From positions 1 through 43,217 of the forward strand of contig CAKQOW010000015.1 of NCBI GenBank assembly GCA_934256595.1: 43,217 nt of DNA, in the 5' to 3' direction. Under the pieces are notes generated by a model. It was not told the DNA's origin. It worked only from the letters and a program-made list of their open reading frames with translations, and searched no databases. This document shows, piece after piece, positions 39,847 through 43,217 of this stretch. The position numbers and the translations under genes are program-made. The first letter of the stretch is position 1. Each line of letters begins with the position of its first letter. Source of the DNA: an uncultured Clostridia bacterium. GTDB taxonomy: Bacteria > Bacillota > Clostridia > Peptostreptococcales > Anaerovoracaceae.

Positions 39847-41217
39847 CTAGCCCCATAGTTCCTCATCTGACGGCACATAGTTGTCCGGCATGTATCTTGC
39901 AATTCTCGATACGTTCATAAGGTGCTTGTAATCGAGGTTTTCGGATATGGAGTTGTGTCCCCATGTGCCGCAGCCCAATGTGTTTGTAGGAGCCAGTCCG
40001 TTGTAGAAGCTGCCGCCGGCGCTGCTTGCGCACACCTGATTTATGACAAATCTTGATACGCAAAGCTCCTCGCCCACGTGTCTGATGTGCTCCTCGGAAT
40101 CGGAGTGGAATGAAACGCTGTGGCCCTTGCCTTCCTTTTCGAGATTTTCTCTTGCTATGTTTATTCCCTCGTCTAAATCGGAATACTTGTATGCTGCAAT
40201 TACAGGAGCCATTTTTTCGCCGCCCAGAGGATCTCTGTCTGCCGCCGCCTCTGCCAGCGCAACTATGATTTTGGTGTCCTCAGGGATATCAAGTCCTGCC
40301 ATCTGCGCTATTTTGGCAGGCGACTGTCCTACAGAATGTCTGTTAGGCTTGCCGTCCTCAAACAGAGCAGCTCTGATACCGTCAAGCTCCTGCGGAGTTC
40401 TCGCTATATATGCGCCGTTTGCCTCAAACTCTGCCATAATATCCTCAAAATTCTCCTCCGGGCAGATTACCGACTGTTCTCCGGAGCATATGATACCGTA
40501 GTCAAAGGTTCTTCCCTGTATTATCTTAGGAACCGCTGTTTTGAAGTCATATCCCTCGTCTATAATGCACTGAACATTGCCTGCGCCTACGCCAAGAGCC
40601 GGTCTGCCTGAGCTGTACGCTGCGTTTACCATGCCTGCTCCGCCGGTTGCAACCACAACGTCTGCAGAGGATATGAGAGTTCTGGTGTTTTCTCTTGACT
40701 GCTGATCTATAATCTGTATCAGATTCTTTGGATATCCCAGCCTTGCAAGCTCTGCATTCATCATATCAACTGTTTTGGTGCTACATTTGATAGATTTGTG
40801 ATGAGGCGTTATAACTATGGCATTGCCGCATTTAAGCGCAAACATGGCGTTGCTCATAGGTGTAACTATAGGGTTGGTGCACGGTGTTATCGCCGCAACA
40901 ACTCCTACAGGCTTTGCTATTCTGGTTATGCCTGTGGTTTCATCTGTATCAAGTATGCCTCTTGACTTCTTGCCTTTGAGGTTGTTCCATATTATCTTTG
41001 ATTTCTGTTTGTTTTTGGCTATCTTGTCGGGAACGTTTCCCATTCCTGTTTCTTCTACCGCTATCTCGGCCAGATACTCTGCATTGTCATACACGACCTT
41101 GGCTATTGTCTTTACGGCCAGATCCACTTCCTCCTGGCTCATTTTTTCAAATTCAGCCTGAGCCTTTCTCGCTCTTTCGATATATTCTCCTATATATGCC
41201 TTGCTGTCAAATTCCAT
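39847..41217 (-). CDS. CoA-acylating aldehyde dehydrogenase (EutE/SucD/SauS-like)
   Basis: 456 residues from ATG 41217 with GGAGG ten bases upstream; an ATG nine codons earlier overlaps that region. The family landmarks are 'PVGVVAAITPCTNPIVTPMS' (103-122), 'VVVATGGAGMVNAAYSSGRP' (187-206), 'GVGAGN', and the catalytic Cys244 in 'FDYGIICSGEQS'. The C-terminus 'GCGTWGHNSISENLDYKHLM' is typical of single-domain CoA-dependent dehydrogenases. It would interconvert an aldehyde and acyl-CoA with NAD(P)H. No encapsulation peptide, alcohol dehydrogenase partner or microcompartment gene is nearby, so acetaldehyde, succinate semialdehyde and sulfoacetaldehyde all remain possible substrates. Confidence 0.9.
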   Translation of the reverse strand: MEFDSKAYIGEYIERARKAQAEFEKMSQEEVDLAVKTIAKVVYDNAEYLAEIAVEETGMGNVPDKIAKNKQKSKIIWNNLKGKKSRGILDTDETTGITRIAKPVGVVAAITPCTNPIVTPMSNAMFALKCGNAIVITPHHKSIKCSTKTVDMMNAELARLGYPKNLIQIIDQQSRENTRTLISSADVVVATGGAGMVNAAYSSGRPALGVGAGNVQCIIDEGYDFKTAVPKIIQGRTFDYGIICSGEQSVICPEENFEDIMAEFEANGAYIARTPQELDGIRAALFEDGKPNRHSVGQSPAKIAQMAGLDIPEDTKIIVALAEAAADRDPLGGEKMAPVIAAYKYSDLDEGINIARENLEKEGKGHSVSFHSDSEEHIRHVGEELCVSRFVINQVCASSAGGSFYNGLAPTNTLGCGTWGHNSISENLDYKHLMNVSRIARYMPDNYVPSDEELWG

Positions 41218-41383
41218 TGTAATTCCTCCAAATTCAATAATCACTCTTTAATATATATAATACAACAAATTCTCACAGGTTTCTATACAAAAACAAATAT
41301 AATACAGTACACACGCGCTATGTATTAATTTACGGCGCCGGTGCAATAATAATACAGAATAAAGTCATATCAGGAGAATACTT

Positions 41384-42790
41384 ATGAATAAATACGATTA
41401 TTTTTTAAAGACAATGCGCGAAAAGCTGCCTCTTGAGGAATGTTTCGACCTTGTAGAGCACCCTGTCATCATAGGCGGCAGAAATGCCTCCCTCTTTTTT
41501 ATAGACGGGCTTGTCAGAGGCCACATAATGCAGCAGATTATGACCGACCTGCTGTCCATAACACAAAGCCGGATAGAAAAATCAAAAACTGCAGATGATT
41601 TTATCGCAAACAGCATCACGCTTTTAGACTCGGTTTCCGAGGCTGATGTCAATGCAGTAATAAAGTTTCTTTATTCGGGACTTGTGCCTCTTGTCGTAGA
41701 CGGCTTTGACAAAGTCATAATAATGGACGTAAGGGAATATCCCTCAAGAGCCGTAAACGAACCTCAGAAGGAAAAGAGCCTGCGCGGCGCAAAGGACGGA
41801 TTTACAGAAACATTTATGAGCAATATAGCTCTTGTGCGAAGAAGAATTCGTGACAATCGCCTCATAGTCAGAAACTACGCCGTCGGCAGCGTATCCAAAA
41901 CCGATGTATGTATTGTATATATGAAAGGGCTTGCCGATGAAAAGATAGTCAAAAGAGTAGGTAAGGCGATAAGGGATATAAAGGTGGATACTCTGACAGT
42001 GGGAGAGCAGTCGCTGGTGGAGGCTATGGGCAAAAAAAGCCCTCTGAACCCGTTTCCGAAAGTAAGATACACACAAAGGCCCGACGTGGTGTCCGCGCAT
42101 ATAACGGAGGGGAAAATTGCAATCATAACCGACAATACGCCTACCGTAATTCTGATACCCGTAGGAATTTTTGATTTTGTGCAGGACGTTGACGATTACT
42201 ATTTCCCTGCAATTACAGGCAGCTATTTCAGAGCTCTGAGGCTGATTAACTTCCTTGTAATTCTGTTTCTGACTCCTGTATATCTGATGCTGACGGAGGA
42301 ATATATAGACGCTCCCGATATTATTAAATTTTTTATACCCGATGAGGATTATGCCATACCGATATTCTGGCAGTTCATACTGATTGAAGCCGCAATAGAC
42401 GGACTCAAGCTGGCCTCCCTCAACACACCGGAATCCCTCGGAATGTCGCTTTCGGTAATAGGAGCGCTGCTGCTGGGCGAATTTTCCATAGAATCAGGCT
42501 GGTTTATTCCTCAGACTATTTTCTGTATGGCAGTTGTCGCTCTTGCGGCATTTACCCAGCCAAGCATTGAGCTTTCCTTTGCGGTTAAATTCGCAAGGAT
42601 ACTGCTGCTTACAGGTGTGTTTGTTTTCGGTTATTTAGGCGGAATAATCGCGCTTCTGATTATTATAGCCGTAATTGCATTTACAAGGACTCTGGCAGGA
42701 ACCTCTTATCTGTATCCCCTGGTTCCGTTCAAATGGCAGGCATTAAAAAAACTGCTGTTTCGTACTATGAAGAAAGAAAACAGCAGGTAA
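41384..42790 (+). CDS. GerA/SpoVAF-type spore membrane protein
   Basis: 468 residues of the GerA spore-germination family. The soluble N-terminal half (about 1-270) opens with 'FDLVEHPVIIGGRNASLFFI', closer to the SpoVAF subgroup than to GerAA. 'LRLINFLVILFLTPVYLMLT' begins the membrane half (about 280-450), with five or six helices and the family segment 'GLKLASLNTPESLGMSLSVI'. Such proteins sit in the inner spore membrane and act in nutrient-triggered germination. No GerB or GerC genes and no spoVA genes accompany it. CAGGAG precedes the start. The gene implies the organism belongs to a spore-forming lineage. Confidence 0.85.
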   Translation: MNKYDYFLKTMREKLPLEECFDLVEHPVIIGGRNASLFFIDGLVRGHIMQQIMTDLLSITQSRIEKSKTADDFIANSITLLDSVSEADVNAVIKFLYSGLVPLVVDGFDKVIIMDVREYPSRAVNEPQKEKSLRGAKDGFTETFMSNIALVRRRIRDNRLIVRNYAVGSVSKTDVCIVYMKGLADEKIVKRVGKAIRDIKVDTLTVGEQSLVEAMGKKSPLNPFPKVRYTQRPDVVSAHITEGKIAIITDNTPTVILIPVGIFDFVQDVDDYYFPAITGSYFRALRLINFLVILFLTPVYLMLTEEYIDAPDIIKFFIPDEDYAIPIFWQFILIEAAIDGLKLASLNTPESLGMSLSVIGALLLGEFSIESGWFIPQTIFCMAVVALAAFTQPSIELSFAVKFARILLLTGVFVFGYLGGIIALLIIIAVIAFTRTLAGTSYLYPLVPFKWQALKKLLFRTMKKENSR

Positions 42791-42791
42791 G

Positions 42792-43190
42792 TCAGCGGTA
42801 CACAGGCAGGGTCCTGTTGTACCATCTTAAATCTATTGCTTTGTAAAGGGCGGCAAGGTCACCTGCGGTAACCTCAAAGGTGCACAGGATATCATTACCG
42901 CCTCCTGCGGTAATCTGCATATATATGCCCTCGCCCTCTCTGTATATGTATGTGCGGCAGTCCTCCGATGAGAAAACAGATGCTCCTCTCTGCTCTGTTT
43001 TTTCAGGGTTTCTTATGTACGGCTTCAGAGCGTTTCTGAAAAGCAGCACATCGCCGCAGCTCACCGTATATTCCTGACCTGAAATGTCTGCAGTAAGTCT
43101 GCATGGGGTGTGGTAGTCAAGGCATTTGATATCCGCTGCAAGATATATACTGCAGCAGTCCTTTTCCAGCACTTTTCTTGCGTATATCAT
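42792..43190 (-). CDS. Hypothetical protein, 132 residues
   Basis: I do not recognise this protein. It has no signal peptide or membrane helix. It contains six Cys that do not form a known cluster pattern, and its predicted strands ('CRLTADISGQEYTVSCGDVL', 'GEGIYMQITAGGGND') suggest an all-beta fold. AAAGGAAAA precedes ATG 43190 at suitable spacing. Its stop is one base from the convergent spore-protein stop. Reality as a gene rests on the ribosome binding site, the tight packing and the lack of any better frame here. Confidence 0.6.
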   Translation of the reverse strand: MIYARKVLEKDCCSIYLAADIKCLDYHTPCRLTADISGQEYTVSCGDVLLFRNALKPYIRNPEKTEQRGASVFSSEDCRTYIYREGEGIYMQITAGGGNDILCTFEVTAGDLAALYKAIDLRWYNRTLPVYR

Positions 43191-43217
43191 TGGTTTTTCC
43201 TTTGCATATTAACAGGG

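Noticed and set aside
41245..41383. Sigma-G-type promoter before the spore membrane protein
   Set aside because: A GTATT...CAATAATA pair at plausible spacing is only a loose match, too weak to annotate in such A/T-rich sequence.
1..43217. CRISPR arrays, tRNA or rRNA genes, insertion sequences, prophage
   Set aside because: I found no regularly spaced repeats, no cloverleaf or rRNA sequence, and no transposase, integrase or phage structural gene.

Overview
The window looks like chromosome from an anaerobic, low-to-mid GC Firmicute of the class Clostridia. The evidence is a complete six-subunit Rnf complex, the full [FeFe]-hydrogenase maturation set (HydE, HydG, HydF), a fused FeoA-FeoB iron transporter, a GerA/SpoVAF-type spore membrane protein, glycine and c-di-GMP-I riboswitches, and strong GGAGG ribosome binding sites. 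A member of the Peptostreptococcales or Anaerovoracaceae would fit, but that placement is a guess. I saw no phage, insertion sequence, CRISPR array, rRNA or tRNA.

Layout, left to right. (1) 1-2123: the start of a large secreted surface protein on the minus strand. It lies behind a canonical promoter whose -35/-10 spacer contains ten consecutive G, then a c-di-GMP-I riboswitch, then an intrinsic terminator. (2) 2168-7142: operon rnfCDGEAB (minus), a ferredoxin:NAD+ oxidoreductase ion pump. (3) 7397-10150: a lipoprotein carboxylesterase and a membrane-embedded LuxR-type regulator. (4) 10202-12903: two paralogous FnIII/M23 cell-wall peptidases flanking a YitT-family membrane protein. (5) 13020-16693: a DUF523/TudS-like protein, a diacylglycerol-kinase-family lipid kinase, an M29 aminopeptidase and a MerR-type regulator with an operator-like palindrome. 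(6) 16747-24915, all minus: rmuC, a metallophosphoesterase, deoB, pdp (nucleoside salvage), then an SH3/glucosaminidase autolysin, a cohesin-domain anchored protein and a secreted repeat protein.

(7) 25013-33237 is an iron, Fe-S and hydrogen block. A G-domain-less FeoB-core membrane protein is followed by a TM1266-family regulator and hydE-hydG-hydF (plus). Convergent to these is flavodoxin-feoAB-FeoB-associated Cys-rich protein (minus). The hyd genes have a near-consensus promoter and a 120-nt leader that can fold into mutually exclusive terminator and antiterminator hairpins. The feo operon seems to start inside the decayed 3' end of an XRE-type regulator gene. (8) 33439-43190: a glycine-riboswitch-controlled AgcS symporter, a lipoprotein peptidyl-prolyl isomerase, TspO, an ADP-ribosylglycohydrolase with a degenerate metal motif, the NiaR repressor, a secreted PPC-like protein, an orphan CoA-acylating aldehyde dehydrogenase, the GerA/SpoVAF protein and an unrecognised small protein.

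How it fits together: hydrogenase maturation, iron uptake, flavodoxin and Rnf are the parts needed for ferredoxin-based fermentation with H2 evolution and chemiosmotic energy conservation. The hydrogenase structural genes are not in the window. The many secreted proteins show an organism investing in its cell surface. The most unusual element is the surface-protein control region at 1850-2123, which combines a possible slippage switch with second-messenger control. The second is the attenuator-like leader of the hyd operon.
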